Below are positions 7,579 through 16,214 of a DNA stretch of 64,000 nt, one piece after another; position 1 is the first letter of the stretch, and each line of letters begins with the position of its first letter. The stretch lies in NCBI RefSeq assembly GCF_002994045.1, contig NZ_MQUC01000003.1:1836501-1900500 (forward strand). The letters are read 5' to 3'. The notes below the pieces were generated by a model. The model saw nothing but the letters and a program-made list of their open reading frames with translations, was not told the DNA's origin and searched no databases. A program made the position numbers and the translations under genes. The stretch is from Nonlabens agnitus (GTDB taxonomy: Bacteria; Bacteroidota; Bacteroidia; Flavobacteriales; Flavobacteriaceae).

Positions 7579-9513
7579 TTATCTCTTCACCTCAAAAATA
7601 TGGAATGGCAATACGGGATTGATCTTTACATAATTGTGCGTGCCGCTCCAGTGGTAACTACTATCTGTAATGACATCTCTAACGGTAAAACCATGATGCT
7701 CATCAATTCCCATCTCTTGTAAAGGCATGGGCACCCAAGTTTCCTGCTCGTAGTAAGGATCAAGGTTTATGGCCACGATCACTTCGCTCTTTCGATCATC
7801 ACTCCATTTGTAGAAGGTGATCAATTGATTGTTGTCCTGGTGCAGGAACTTGATATTATTGGTTTGTTGTAGCGCCGCGAGATTCTTGCGCGCTTGATTG
7901 ATCTTAGTGATGATCAAGGTAAGTTTGGTTCTCTTGCTCCAGTCATAATTAGCGATCTGGAACTTTTCAGAATCCAGATATTCTTCCTTGCCAGGAAGAG
8001 CGCTGGAGATCATTTGCTCAAACACGGGACCATAAATTCCTATACTGGAACTCAACGTGGCTGCGAGTGCATATCGATTCAAGTGAACGCTCTCATTACC
8101 GGACTGTAAATGATATGGGTTGATGTCTGGCGTGTTGGGCCAGAAGTTGGGTTGCATGTATTCTCTTTGATGGCTGGTGGTGAGTTCGTGCACATATTCC
8201 TGCAATTCATGCTTGTTGTTGCGCCACGTGAAATACGTGTAGGATTGTTGGAAACCAACCTTAGCCAGCTGATTCATCACTTTAGGTGCTGTGAAAGCCT
8301 CTGCCAAAAAGATGACATCGTCGTGTTTTTTCTTGACTTCGCCAATGAGATATTCCCAGAAATGAAAAGGTTTAGTATGCGGATTATCTACTCTAAATAC
8401 CTTGATATCAAATTCTTCTACCCAATACAAGGCAACTCGCAGTAACTCTTTCCACAGATTTTTCCAATCGGTAGTTTCAAAATAGATAGGTAGAATGTCT
8501 TGATATTTCTTCGGCGGATTCTCTGCATACTGTACGGTTCCATCTGGTCGCCATCTAAACCATTCCTTGTGTTCTTTTACCCAAGGATGATCTGGTGCTG
8601 CCTGTAAGGCATAATCCATCGCTACTTCAATACCTCTGGATTTTGCCTCTTGCACCAGCTTCTTGAAATCCTTCTCATTACCTAATTGCGGGTGCAGCGA
8701 CATATGTCCGCCATTTTTTGAACCTATTCCCCAACAAGAACCTACATCATCACCATGTGCTGTTGTGGTGTTGTTTTTTCCTTTGCGGTTGACCTCTCCA
8801 ATAGGATGAACTGGTGGAAAATACAAGGTATCAAAGCCCATTTCTTCCACATAGGGCAATAGCTCGATACAATCCTTAAAAGTCCCGTGATTATAATTTT
8901 GTCCAGCGCTGCGTGGGAAAAATTCATACCATGTCGAGAATCTTGCCTTCTCGCGGTCTACACTACAAATGAAAACCTCACTTTCTGCGGCGATCTGCTT
9001 TGCGGGATATTTAAGGAATATGTCTTTTAGCCTATCTGATAGGGCGACCTCAACGGCCTCATCGTATCGAGAGTCGGTTTGAAATGACTCAATCCCGAAT
9101 TGTAGCAAGGACTGTTCGGTTTTGTTCGCTTTCGCGTAAGCGTGCTCTAAATGAATCACTCCATCAAGCAATTCACTTTTGACGTGTTGGCCATCGGCCA
9201 GTTTTCTGGAGATCCCATGGCGCCAGTTGAGGGCATAATCGACCCAACCTTGAACTTTATACTGGAGTTTGCCCAGTTTTTCTACTTGAAAACTCGCCTT
9301 GTAATCATCGTTCCCAATGGAGTCCATGCGCTGCTCCTGCCATTTTCTCGCCTTTTCATGTTTGTATAAAACGGCACTTTGAATGACATCGTGGCCGTCA
9401 ACAAGAACGGTGGCGCTCACCTGCACGGTTTCTCCTATTACTCTTTTGATGGCGTGACGACCAGCATTAATGACTGGCTGGACATTTTCTATAACTACAC
9501 GTTCTTGATTCAT
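7579..9513 (-). CDS. glgE: Alpha-1,4-glucan:maltose-1-phosphate maltosyltransferase
   Basis: A GH13_3 enzyme that transfers maltosyl units from maltose-1-phosphate to alpha-1,4-glucans. Start 9513 (MNQERVVIENVQP) matches the usual GlgE N-terminus; an upstream in-frame start at 9552 adds 13 unlikely residues. Visible landmarks are the N-terminal beta domain, WYEFFPRS, GFDTLYFPPVHPIG, the nucleophile region FRVDNPHTKPFHFWE, the general acid in FLAEAFTAPK, and the C-terminal WSGTHNYVKINP. The length (about 644 residues) is normal. It is the first gene of the glgE-mak-glgB operon and is divergent from the SRPBCC gene at 9626, so the promoter should lie at 9514-9625. Confidence 0.95.
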   Translation of the reverse strand: MNQERVVIENVQPVINAGRHAIKRVIGETVQVSATVLVDGHDVIQSAVLYKHEKARKWQEQRMDSIGNDDYKASFQVEKLGKLQYKVQGWVDYALNWRHGISRKLADGQHVKSELLDGVIHLEHAYAKANKTEQSLLQFGIESFQTDSRYDEAVEVALSDRLKDIFLKYPAKQIAAESEVFICSVDREKARFSTWYEFFPRSAGQNYNHGTFKDCIELLPYVEEMGFDTLYFPPVHPIGEVNRKGKNNTTTAHGDDVGSCWGIGSKNGGHMSLHPQLGNEKDFKKLVQEAKSRGIEVAMDYALQAAPDHPWVKEHKEWFRWRPDGTVQYAENPPKKYQDILPIYFETTDWKNLWKELLRVALYWVEEFDIKVFRVDNPHTKPFHFWEYLIGEVKKKHDDVIFLAEAFTAPKVMNQLAKVGFQQSYTYFTWRNNKHELQEYVHELTTSHQREYMQPNFWPNTPDINPYHLQSGNESVHLNRYALAATLSSSIGIYGPVFEQMISSALPGKEEYLDSEKFQIANYDWSKRTKLTLIITKINQARKNLAALQQTNNIKFLHQDNNQLITFYKWSDDRKSEVIVAINLDPYYEQETWVPMPLQEMGIDEHHGFTVRDVITDSSYHWSGTHNYVKINPVLPFHIFEVKR

Positions 9514-9625
9514 GGATGGAAAGGTTTTTTCAAATGTAATAAAAGAGCGCAACTGCTGTTGCTCTTTTTACGAAAGCGATTGCGCGATCCCCAAAATTTG
9601 AGGTCTATCTTTACAAAAAGTCTTC

Positions 9626-10105
9626 ATGCCTAAAATAGTCCTGCATACCAAAGTCAACGCACCGCTCGAGTTGGTTTTTGACCTGGCGCGCAGTATAGAC
9701 CTACATCAAGATTCCCTACAACACACCAAAGAGAAGGCCATTGCCGGCAGAACGACTGGACTGGTAGAAGAAGGTGAAACCGTGACCTGGGAAGCGGTAC
9801 ACTTTGGCATCAAACAGCAACTTACAAGTTTGATCACAGACGTGCGACCGCATCACTTTTTTGCTGATGAATTGGTGAGCGGTGCTTTTAAACACTTCCG
9901 TCATGAGCATCATTTTAGCCTTCAAGAAGATGGCAGTACATTGATGAAAGACATCTTTGACTACGACTCGCCACTAGGTTGGCTAGGCCATCTTGCCGAT
10001 TTCCTTTTTCTTGAGAAATATATGACTCGATTGTTAGAGCAACGCAACCACTTTTTAAAACAAACCGCCGAAGATGGTAGCTGGAAGGAGCTGCCTGGGA
10101 TGTGA
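9626..10105 (+). CDS. SRPBCC-family protein
   Basis: The protein has 159 residues and reads as a START/Bet v1-like SRPBCC fold: an initial strand IVLHTKVNAPLELVFDLARS, a central TTGLVEEGETVTWEAVHFGIKQQLTS, and the terminal helix FLFLEKYMTRLLEQRNHFLKQ. Relatives are annotated as polyketide-cyclase-like or cell-division-inhibitor-like proteins and bind small hydrophobic ligands; the ligand is unknown here. There is no signal peptide. It is divergent from glgE. Its stop is followed at once by a 23-24 bp tandem repeat tract. Confidence 0.8.
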   Translation: MPKIVLHTKVNAPLELVFDLARSIDLHQDSLQHTKEKAIAGRTTGLVEEGETVTWEAVHFGIKQQLTSLITDVRPHHFFADELVSGAFKHFRHEHHFSLQEDGSTLMKDIFDYDSPLGWLGHLADFLFLEKYMTRLLEQRNHFLKQTAEDGSWKELPGM

Positions 10106-10280
10106 CTTCGGCTACGCTCAGTCACCAGACTAGACTCTGGCTACGCTCAGTCACCCGACTCTGGCTACGCTCAGTCACCAGAATCTGGCTACGCCAGTCA
10201 CGCGACTCTGACCACGCTCAGTTACCTGAATCTGGCTACGCCAGTCACACGAATCTGACCACGTTGAGCCACCGCTCATT
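10104..10280. repeat. Imperfect 23-24 bp tandem repeat tract
   Basis: About seven direct repeats of a unit like TCTGGCTACGCTCAGTCACC plus four variable bases (CGAC, AGAA and so on). Units of 24 and 23 bp alternate as single bases are lost. It starts at the stop codon of the SRPBCC gene. The unit contains GGCTACGC/TCAGTCA. An open frame across it has no coding character. Confidence 0.85.
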
Positions 10281-10378
10281 CGGCTATGCTAACATAGCAC
10301 TTATTGGACATGAAAATTGTCTTGCAAAGCAGGTCATTGAGCGAAGTCGAAATGATCCGGATCCAGAAATCGAATTAT

Positions 10379-10690
10379 TTATTCCTTACGCCATTTCTCA
10401 TGGGAAGTTTCATTTAAACACTTTGCCAACCTTTTCAATTCGTCAGAAAATCCATTGATGAGTGCTTCTTTCTTAGCTCTGGACCAGCCCTGAACTTGTT
10501 TTTCTCGATAGAACGCATCCTGAACTCTATCAAATTCTTCAAAATAGATGAGTTCTACTGGTAAATACTTTTTGGTATGATTTGCACCTAACCCTGCTTG
10601 ATGTTTGATGATTCTGCGATTAAGATCATTGGTGCTGCCAGTATAGTAACTACCATTTGAACAAAGCAATATGTACATCCATCCTTTCAT
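10379..10690 (-). CDS. GIY-YIG nuclease superfamily protein
   Basis: Start 10690 gives 103 residues beginning MKGWMYILLCSNGSYYTGST. This is the GIY-YIG motif in its common short flavobacterial form (MYILLC ... YYTGST), followed by DLNRRIIKHQAGLGANHTKK. The longer frame to 10789 would add 33 unlikely residues across the upstream region. A conserved Arg/His stretch and YFEEFDRVQDAFYREKQVQGW match the UPF0213/YhbQ-type single-domain proteins. The cellular role of this family is poorly defined (suspected DNA repair or structure-specific nuclease). It appears to be a single-gene unit. Confidence 0.85.
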   Translation of the reverse strand: MKGWMYILLCSNGSYYTGSTNDLNRRIIKHQAGLGANHTKKYLPVELIYFEEFDRVQDAFYREKQVQGWSRAKKEALINGFSDELKRLAKCLNETSHEKWRKE

Positions 10691-10771
10691 CCTCGTAATA
10701 TAGTTACAACTAAGGGATGTTTTCAAAATAGAATCTATTTGTGATGGCTGAGCGGAGTCGAAGCCAAAAAA

Positions 10772-10795
10772 AAGCCCTTGATTTCTCAAGGGCTT
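10772..10795 (-). terminator. Terminator after yajC
   Basis: A stem AAGCCCTTGA / TCAAGGGCTT with a 4-nt loop. A run of A on the plus strand (10766-10773) becomes the U-tract for minus-strand transcripts ending after yajC. Confidence 0.85.
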
Positions 10796-10815
10796 GGTAC
10801 TACTATAAATTCAAA

Positions 10816-11109
10816 TTATTTCTTGACATCTGTTGGAGTGTTGAGCTTTTTAGTAAGCTCTACCGAAATGGCAGTTCTTTCAAAAAGCATCTTTCCTGCT
10901 CCAGTTTCAATCATTACGGTTCCCTTGTCTGCATTGATCTGGTTGACCTTACCGTGAATACCACTGGTGGTAATGACACGATCTCCTACTTTAAGGGATT
11001 CTGCAAATTGTTTTTCTTCTTTGCGACGTTTAGACTGTGGCCTGATAATTAGAAAATAAAATATCAGTGCAATACCTACGTAAGGCGCAAATGCTATAAA
11101 CTGCTCCAT
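10816..11109 (-). CDS. yajC: Sec translocon accessory subunit YajC
   Basis: The protein has 97 residues. A single N-terminal membrane helix (AFAPYVGIALIFYFLIIRPQ) runs directly into the signature RPQSKRRKEE. The rest is a small soluble domain with VGDRVITTSGIHGKV, typical of YajC. It is part of the SecDF-YajC complex that assists protein export and membrane insertion. It sits 8 bp after the DUF1573 lipoprotein gene, with nusB further upstream, an arrangement often seen in Bacteroidota. A terminator follows. Confidence 0.95.
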   Translation of the reverse strand: MEQFIAFAPYVGIALIFYFLIIRPQSKRRKEEKQFAESLKVGDRVITTSGIHGKVNQINADKGTVMIETGAGKMLFERTAISVELTKKLNTPTDVKK

Positions 11110-11117
11110 AAAAGGGA

Positions 11118-11591
11118 TTAGGCGTTAGGCGTACTGGACTTTCCAGTCACAAAACCTTTGATGACGATCACCTCTGTTCCAGCTTCAGTATTTGTAGTAA
11201 TAGTTACAGATTTACTCTGTGCATTAGGCTTACCACTGGTATTGAATTTGACAAGAAGGGTTCCTTCTTCTCCTGGCGCTACTGGCTCTTTAGTCCACGT
11301 AGGAACCGTACATCCACAACTACCTTTTGCATTCACGATGATCAATGGAGACGTTCCTGTGTTTTTGAAAGTATATTCTTTTTCAACAACGGTACCTTCA
11401 TTGACCGTTCCAAAATCATATTCTGGCTGGTCAAAAGTCATCACTGGATAATTTTCCTCTACGGACTCACGGTCTGCAGCAGCAGTAAGGTTAGCCTCAT
11501 CAATCTTTGCAGATGCGGATTCATTACAGCTTGTAAGTGTCACGGCAGCAACTGCTGCAAACAACAAAACTATTTTTTTCATTTTATTCAT
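11118..11591 (-). CDS. DUF1573 lipoprotein
   Basis: The protein has 157 residues. MNKMKKIVLLFAAVAAVTLTSC is a lipoprotein signal with the lipobox Cys at residue 22. The mature part is a single DUF1573 immunoglobulin-like domain: FDQPEYDFGTVNEGTVVEKEY, FKNTGTSPLIIVNAKGSCGC, and an AGEEG...VKFNTSGK pattern. These domains are common in Bacteroidota and have no assigned activity. Membrane-anchored, periplasm-facing placement is inferred. The gene is tightly linked to yajC (8 bp gap) and lies about 60 bp after nusB, so a nusB-DUF1573-yajC transcript is likely. Confidence 0.9.
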   Translation of the reverse strand: MNKMKKIVLLFAAVAAVTLTSCNESASAKIDEANLTAAADRESVEENYPVMTFDQPEYDFGTVNEGTVVEKEYTFKNTGTSPLIIVNAKGSCGCTVPTWTKEPVAPGEEGTLLVKFNTSGKPNAQSKSVTITTNTEAGTEVIVIKGFVTGKSSTPNA

Positions 11592-11652
11592 TTTTTAAAG
11601 CGTTCAAATATAAGGAAATGCTTGGGGATGAACAACGACAAAAACCATTCCG

Positions 11653-12591
11653 TTACATGGTGCCGCGCCCTATTTTATTGATCATATCATCCTTTTGGAA
11701 CTGCTTGAGCAAGTTGTCCAAAATTCCATTGATAAAGATGCGACTCTTGGGTGAGCTGTAATCTTTTGAGATCTCCAGATATTCGTTAAGAGATACCTTA
11801 ACCGGTATGCTAGGGAAATACAAGAATTCACATTGCGCCATCATGATCATGACCGCATCGATTTGTGCAATACGTTCTGAATCCCAGTTGGGGGTTTTTC
11901 CTTCCAGACGGTTCCATAATTCATCATGGTTCAAGATGGTACGTCTAAAAAGGTCCATCGCAAATTTGATGTCTTCACTGTCCTTGACTAATTCTGGAAG
12001 CGTGATCTCTTTATTGACTTTTATCTTTCTTACAAATTTGATGATCTCTGTATTCACCAGTGGATAATCATCCATCCATGTGATGTTCGCATCTTCCAAA
12101 TAACTCATCAATTCATCATCTGGTGCTATGATTTCAGAAAATATGGAATTGACAAAGTTTTGATCTTTCTTGATGCTATCACTTTCCTCACTGGCGTACA
12201 TGACAAAGATCTTGTCATTGACGATCTGCTCATAAAGACGCTCCACATATTTTGAATCTAGATGCCAAGGATCCAATTTGCGTTTCTTGAGAGCTTCCTT
12301 AAGGGCTGGACTTTTGGCAAGCTCGATCAAGACCTTGTTTTCTATAAGTGCGCGACTAGGGTTTTTGACAGCTTCAGATCCCGTGAAGCGGTCCTGGGCC
12401 AGCTTGAAGCGCTGTTCTGCCAGTTCATGGATTTTTACCAGTAGCTGCAACATGTAAAGAAACAGTACAAAGGTTTGCGTCATACTGCCATTGAGAAATT
12501 TTTCCAATTCCTTCAAGTCATCGGGTCGTTGTCTATGAAAGACAAAAACGGCCTGCATGACCTTGATGCGCAAATGTCTACGGGTAAGCAT
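11653..12591 (-). CDS. nusB: Transcription antitermination protein NusB (long flavobacterial form)
   Basis: The first residues MLTRRHLRIKVMQAVFVF match the start of NusB, which binds boxA RNA with S10 in rRNA antitermination. At 312 residues it is about twice the usual length. The NusB fold is split by a central insertion, and the C-terminal part (DLFRRTILNHDELW, ERIAQIDAVMIMMAQCEFL, SLNEYLEISKDYSSPKSRIFINGILD) is clearly NusB-like. This long form is common in Bacteroidota. It is the first gene of the likely nusB-DUF1573-yajC unit and is separated from the upstream dehydrogenase gene by a palindrome copy at 12634. Confidence 0.93.
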   Translation of the reverse strand: MLTRRHLRIKVMQAVFVFHRQRPDDLKELEKFLNGSMTQTFVLFLYMLQLLVKIHELAEQRFKLAQDRFTGSEAVKNPSRALIENKVLIELAKSPALKEALKKRKLDPWHLDSKYVERLYEQIVNDKIFVMYASEESDSIKKDQNFVNSIFSEIIAPDDELMSYLEDANITWMDDYPLVNTEIIKFVRKIKVNKEITLPELVKDSEDIKFAMDLFRRTILNHDELWNRLEGKTPNWDSERIAQIDAVMIMMAQCEFLYFPSIPVKVSLNEYLEISKDYSSPKSRIFINGILDNLLKQFQKDDMINKIGRGTM

Positions 12592-12704
12592 AAGAACGTT
12601 TTTTATAAATGCAACGCGGCTGGTGTTGAGTCAGCTTTCGCGAAAGCGTAATTATCAATATCCTCACTGCAAATTACAGCTTGAGGACTGCAAAAATACT
12701 ACTA

Positions 12705-13817
12705 TTAATGGGATTGACTGCTGTGTTCTGCTCGTCTTGCATCGATACGTGCCTGAGCGATCTGTAGCGCAGCGGTGTGCGTCGTGACCCCATTATCTGC
12801 GGCCTTTTTAAGGATCTCAATGGTCGTTGTATAGATGTTTTCTGTCTTGCGCATTATTTCTGAACGGTCGTAACCCTCCAGCTCTGCAAAGACATTTATG
12901 ATACCACCAGCGTTGATCAGGAAATCTGGCGCATATACGATACCGCGTTGCTGTAGCAACATGCCGTGTTTAGCCTCATCGGCTAGCTGGTTGTTAGCCG
13001 CTCCAGCGATGATTTGTGCCTGTAGCTTGTTGATAGAGTTGTCGTTGATCGTGGCACCTAACGCACAGGGCGCATAGATATCCATAGGTTCAGAATGCAG
13101 GTCTGCACCTTGATAGATGGTAGCTCTATATTTAGAGCTTACCTCTTCCAGGCGCTCGCGGTTGATGTCTGCGATGACGACTTTTGCACCTTCTTCAGTG
13201 AGGTATTCCACCAGGGTTTCACCTACATGGCCTACACCTTCTACATAGATGACTTTGTCCTCTAGTACATCACTACCATACTTGAACTGTGCTGCGGCTT
13301 TCATTCCCATAAACACACCATAGGCGGTGATGGGCGATGGGTTACCAGAGCCACCTTTACTTTCTGAAATTCCCGTGACGTAAGGAGTTACTTCACGCAC
13401 CAGGTCCATATCTTCTGTATTCATCCCAACATCCTCTGCAGTGATATACTTACCGCTAAGACTGTGCACGAATTCGCCAAATTTGCGCATCATCTCTGGA
13501 GTCTTCTGGGTTTTGGCGTCCCCAATGATCACTGCTTTACCACCACCTAGATTAAGACCGGTAATAGCGCTTTTATAAGTCATGCCTCGAGAGAGTCTTA
13601 AGGCATCATTTAGAGCAGACCATTCGTTGTCATAATTCCACATTCTCGTACCGCCCAAAGCTGGGCCCAATACCGTATTATGTATACTTATGATGGCCTT
13701 TAATCCTGTATCTTTGTCGTTGCAAAAAACCACTTGCTCATGATCGTTGAAGGACAACTGTCCAAAAACTGGATCCTGATTAATGATTTTTTCTAAAGTA
13801 GTATAGTCTTGAGACAT
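12705..13817 (-). CDS. Glu/Leu/Phe/Val dehydrogenase (leucine-dehydrogenase-like)
   Basis: Start 13817 (MSQDYTTLEKI) is preferred to 13829. The protein of about 370 residues shows the amino-acid dehydrogenase layout: LGPALGGTRMW, the substrate-binding Lys in LNLGGGKAVIIGD, the catalytic Asp region TAEDVGMNTEDMD, then a Rossmann domain with VEGVGHVGETLVEYL and VVIADINRE. The length and the GPALGGTRMW motif fit leucine or valine dehydrogenases rather than hexameric GDH. It would reversibly deaminate branched-chain amino acids with NAD+. The C-terminus is His/Ser-rich (RRAEHSSQSH). It is divergent from the ABC transporter gene. Confidence 0.9.
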   Translation of the reverse strand: MSQDYTTLEKIINQDPVFGQLSFNDHEQVVFCNDKDTGLKAIISIHNTVLGPALGGTRMWNYDNEWSALNDALRLSRGMTYKSAITGLNLGGGKAVIIGDAKTQKTPEMMRKFGEFVHSLSGKYITAEDVGMNTEDMDLVREVTPYVTGISESKGGSGNPSPITAYGVFMGMKAAAQFKYGSDVLEDKVIYVEGVGHVGETLVEYLTEEGAKVVIADINRERLEEVSSKYRATIYQGADLHSEPMDIYAPCALGATINDNSINKLQAQIIAGAANNQLADEAKHGMLLQQRGIVYAPDFLINAGGIINVFAELEGYDRSEIMRKTENIYTTTIEILKKAADNGVTTHTAALQIAQARIDARRAEHSSQSH

Positions 13818-13938
13818 GGTGTAACCCATTAAGGGCGTTTGATTTTGCGCTGCAAAAGTAGTTTGATTTTACATAATCAACAATGGACTTATCGCCTATT
13901 TTCAATTTACAATAGTTAACAATGTACGACACGTACCT

Positions 13939-15687
13939 ATGAAGGAATTACTGAAGCTCAATAAGCTGTTTGCCAAGTATAAATGGCAACTCATTTTTGG
14001 AATTATTGTCACGATTGCCTCCAGATATTTGTCTCTTTACTTGCCTAAGTACGTAGGTAAGATCATCAATCTTCTCAACGCCTATGGGAACGGTGAACGT
14101 ACCGATCTAGAACAGGTCAAGGACGATCTACTCCTTTACATAGGCATCATCTTAGGCACTACCCTACTTGCAGCGATTTTGACGTTTATCATGCGCCAAT
14201 TGATCATTGTGGTTTCCAGGCATCTAGAATATGATCTCAAGAATATCATTTACCAGCAATACCAGCGATTATCATTAAGCTTCTACAAACAGAATCGTAC
14301 GGGTGACTTGATGAATCGCATAAGCGAAGATGTTTCTAAAGTACGCATGTACATGGGTCCAGCCATCATGTATGGAATCAACATGATTACTTTATTTGCT
14401 GTGGTGATTCCTGCAATGATCGACACGGCACCAACGCTTGCACTCTACACCATCGTACCATTGCCATTTTTGTCTATCGCTATTTATGTGGTAAGCCGCG
14501 AGATTCACAAGCGCTCCACACTGGTACAGCAATACTTATCCAATCTCAACACCATATCTCAAGAGGCTTTTAGTGGCATTTCTGTCATTAAGGCCTACAA
14601 TCTCGCACCTCAAATGAACGTGCAGTTTGCACAAGTGGCTAATGACAGTAAGGACAAGAACATTGACCTTGCACGGGTTCAAGCCTTGTTTTTTCCTTTG
14701 ATGGTATTACTAATTGGACTTAGCAATATTCTGGTGATTTATGTAGGTGGTCGTCAGGTCATTGCAGGAGAAATTGAAGTAGGAACCATTCCAGAATTCC
14801 TGATTTATGTCAACATGCTCACCTGGCCGGTTGCCGTTGTAGGTTGGGTGACCAACATGATCCAGCAAGCTGAGGCTTCCCAAAAACGCATCAATCAATT
14901 TCTGGACATTGAACCCCAGATTCAAAACCTGGTAGAAGAAACTACTCGTGTGGAAGGAAGCATAGAGTTTGACAAGGTCAATTTTGTTTATGAAGACACC
15001 AACATTCACGCGCTTAAAGACCTTTCCTTTAAGATTCACAGTGGCGGCACACTGGCCATACTAGGTAAAACAGGTAGCGGTAAGTCTACTGTTCTGGAAT
15101 TGATTGGTCGCCTATACGATGTAACCGATGGCGTGATCAAGATTGACGGAAAACCTATTAAGAATTTGAATCTGGATGATTTGAGACAATCCATAGGATA
15201 CGTGCCTCAAGATGCCTTTTTATTTTCTGACACTATCGGGAACAATATAGCCTTTGGAAACAAGGATGCCAGTGAGGAAGAAATTGTTGCGGCCGCAAAA
15301 AATGCAGTCGTTCACAAGAACATCAAGAACTTCACTCACGGCTACGAAACTGTGCTGGGCGAGCGAGGCATCACCTTAAGCGGTGGACAAAAGCAACGAG
15401 TTTCCATTGCAAGGGCCATTATCAAAGAACCCAACATTTTGTTGTTTGACGACTGTTTGAGTGCCGTAGATACAGAGACTGAAGAGCAGATCCTCAATAA
15501 CCTCAAAAAAGTCACCCGAGACACCACGACCATTATCGTGAGCCACCGTGTGAGCTCTGCCAAGAATGCAGATCTTATCATCGTTTTAGAGGATGGTAGC
15601 ATCATAGAGAGCGGTGATCATGAGTCGTTACTGGAAGCAGACGGTTATTATGCCGATTTGTATGCCAATCAAATGCTGGAACAGTAA
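13939..15687 (+). CDS. ABC transporter, fused permease-ATPase (MsbA/LmrA-like exporter)
   Basis: This 582-residue half-transporter has an N-terminal six-helix membrane domain (residues about 15-315) and a C-terminal nucleotide-binding domain. That domain has Walker A LGKTGSGKST, Q-loop GYVPQDAFLFSD, signature LSGGQKQRVSIARAI, Walker B NILLFDDCLSAVD and the H-loop VSHRVSS. It would act as a homodimer exporting lipids, peptides or drugs across the inner membrane; the substrate cannot be read from the sequence. It is followed by the DUF3276 gene with a gap of about 70 bp. Confidence 0.92.
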   Translation: MKELLKLNKLFAKYKWQLIFGIIVTIASRYLSLYLPKYVGKIINLLNAYGNGERTDLEQVKDDLLLYIGIILGTTLLAAILTFIMRQLIIVVSRHLEYDLKNIIYQQYQRLSLSFYKQNRTGDLMNRISEDVSKVRMYMGPAIMYGINMITLFAVVIPAMIDTAPTLALYTIVPLPFLSIAIYVVSREIHKRSTLVQQYLSNLNTISQEAFSGISVIKAYNLAPQMNVQFAQVANDSKDKNIDLARVQALFFPLMVLLIGLSNILVIYVGGRQVIAGEIEVGTIPEFLIYVNMLTWPVAVVGWVTNMIQQAEASQKRINQFLDIEPQIQNLVEETTRVEGSIEFDKVNFVYEDTNIHALKDLSFKIHSGGTLAILGKTGSGKSTVLELIGRLYDVTDGVIKIDGKPIKNLNLDDLRQSIGYVPQDAFLFSDTIGNNIAFGNKDASEEEIVAAAKNAVVHKNIKNFTHGYETVLGERGITLSGGQKQRVSIARAIIKEPNILLFDDCLSAVDTETEEQILNNLKKVTRDTTTIIVSHRVSSAKNADLIIVLEDGSIIESGDHESLLEADGYYADLYANQMLEQ

Positions 15688-15755
15688 GCCAAAATTATAG
15701 ATAGGCTTTTCAAGTTTTTTCCTATTTTTGAGTGCTTAACACCCAAAAGACCGAC

Positions 15756-16142
15756 ATGAGCGATAGAGATTATCAGGAGCAGGAAGAAATTTATTCAAAA
15801 GTAGTTCGTGCAGGAAGACGCACTTATTTCTTTGACGTACGATCTACAAAGGCAGACGACTACTACCTCACAATTACAGAAAGTAAGAAGTTCACCAACG
15901 ATGATGGCAGCTTTCACTTCAAAAAACACAAGATTTACTTGTACAAGGAAGACTTTGCAGAATTTGGTGATACGCTTAAAGAGGTGACCAACTACATCAT
16001 TGACCAGAAAGGTGACGAGGTCATTTCAGAGCGTCACAAAGCCGATTTCAAAAAAGATGATACCGCCTCGCCAGCGTCAGATGATGCTGCAGAGCCTAAT
16101 CACCCAGCAAGCTTTACCAACGTCGATTTTGACGATATTTAA
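15756..16142 (+). CDS. DUF3276 / PUR-alpha-like nucleic-acid-binding protein
   Basis: The start at 15756 (MSDRDYQEQEEIYSKVVRAG) is preferred; an in-frame ATG upstream at 15732 would add eight residues. The protein of about 128 residues has the PUR-domain pattern VRAGRRTYFFDVRSTKADDYYL ... FHFKKHKIYLYKEDF ... LKEVTNYI, as in Bacteroidota Pur-alpha homologues that bind single-stranded RNA or DNA. The C-terminal tail is acidic and disordered (SPASDDAAEPNHPAS). The exact role is unknown. A terminator follows immediately. Confidence 0.87.
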   Translation: MSDRDYQEQEEIYSKVVRAGRRTYFFDVRSTKADDYYLTITESKKFTNDDGSFHFKKHKIYLYKEDFAEFGDTLKEVTNYIIDQKGDEVISERHKADFKKDDTASPASDDAAEPNHPASFTNVDFDDI

Positions 16143-16162
16143 AAATAAGCATATACACCATC

Positions 16163-16186
16163 AAGCCTTTCCCTGTGAAAGGCTTT
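16163..16186 (+). terminator. Terminator after the DUF3276 gene
   Basis: A stem AAGCCTTTC / GAAAGGCTT followed by a T-run, 20 bp after the stop codon. Confidence 0.85.
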
Positions 16187-16214
16187 TTATTTTATTGACC
16201 TAATCCAAAACCAC

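Noticed and set aside
10104..10280. CRISPR-like array of 23-24 bp repeats
   Set aside because: Repeats are directly adjacent with no unique spacers and no cas genes nearby; it is a simple tandem repeat.
10102..10458. A 118-residue plus-strand frame
   Set aside because: It is produced by the tandem repeat tract and overlaps the well-supported GIY-YIG gene on the other strand.
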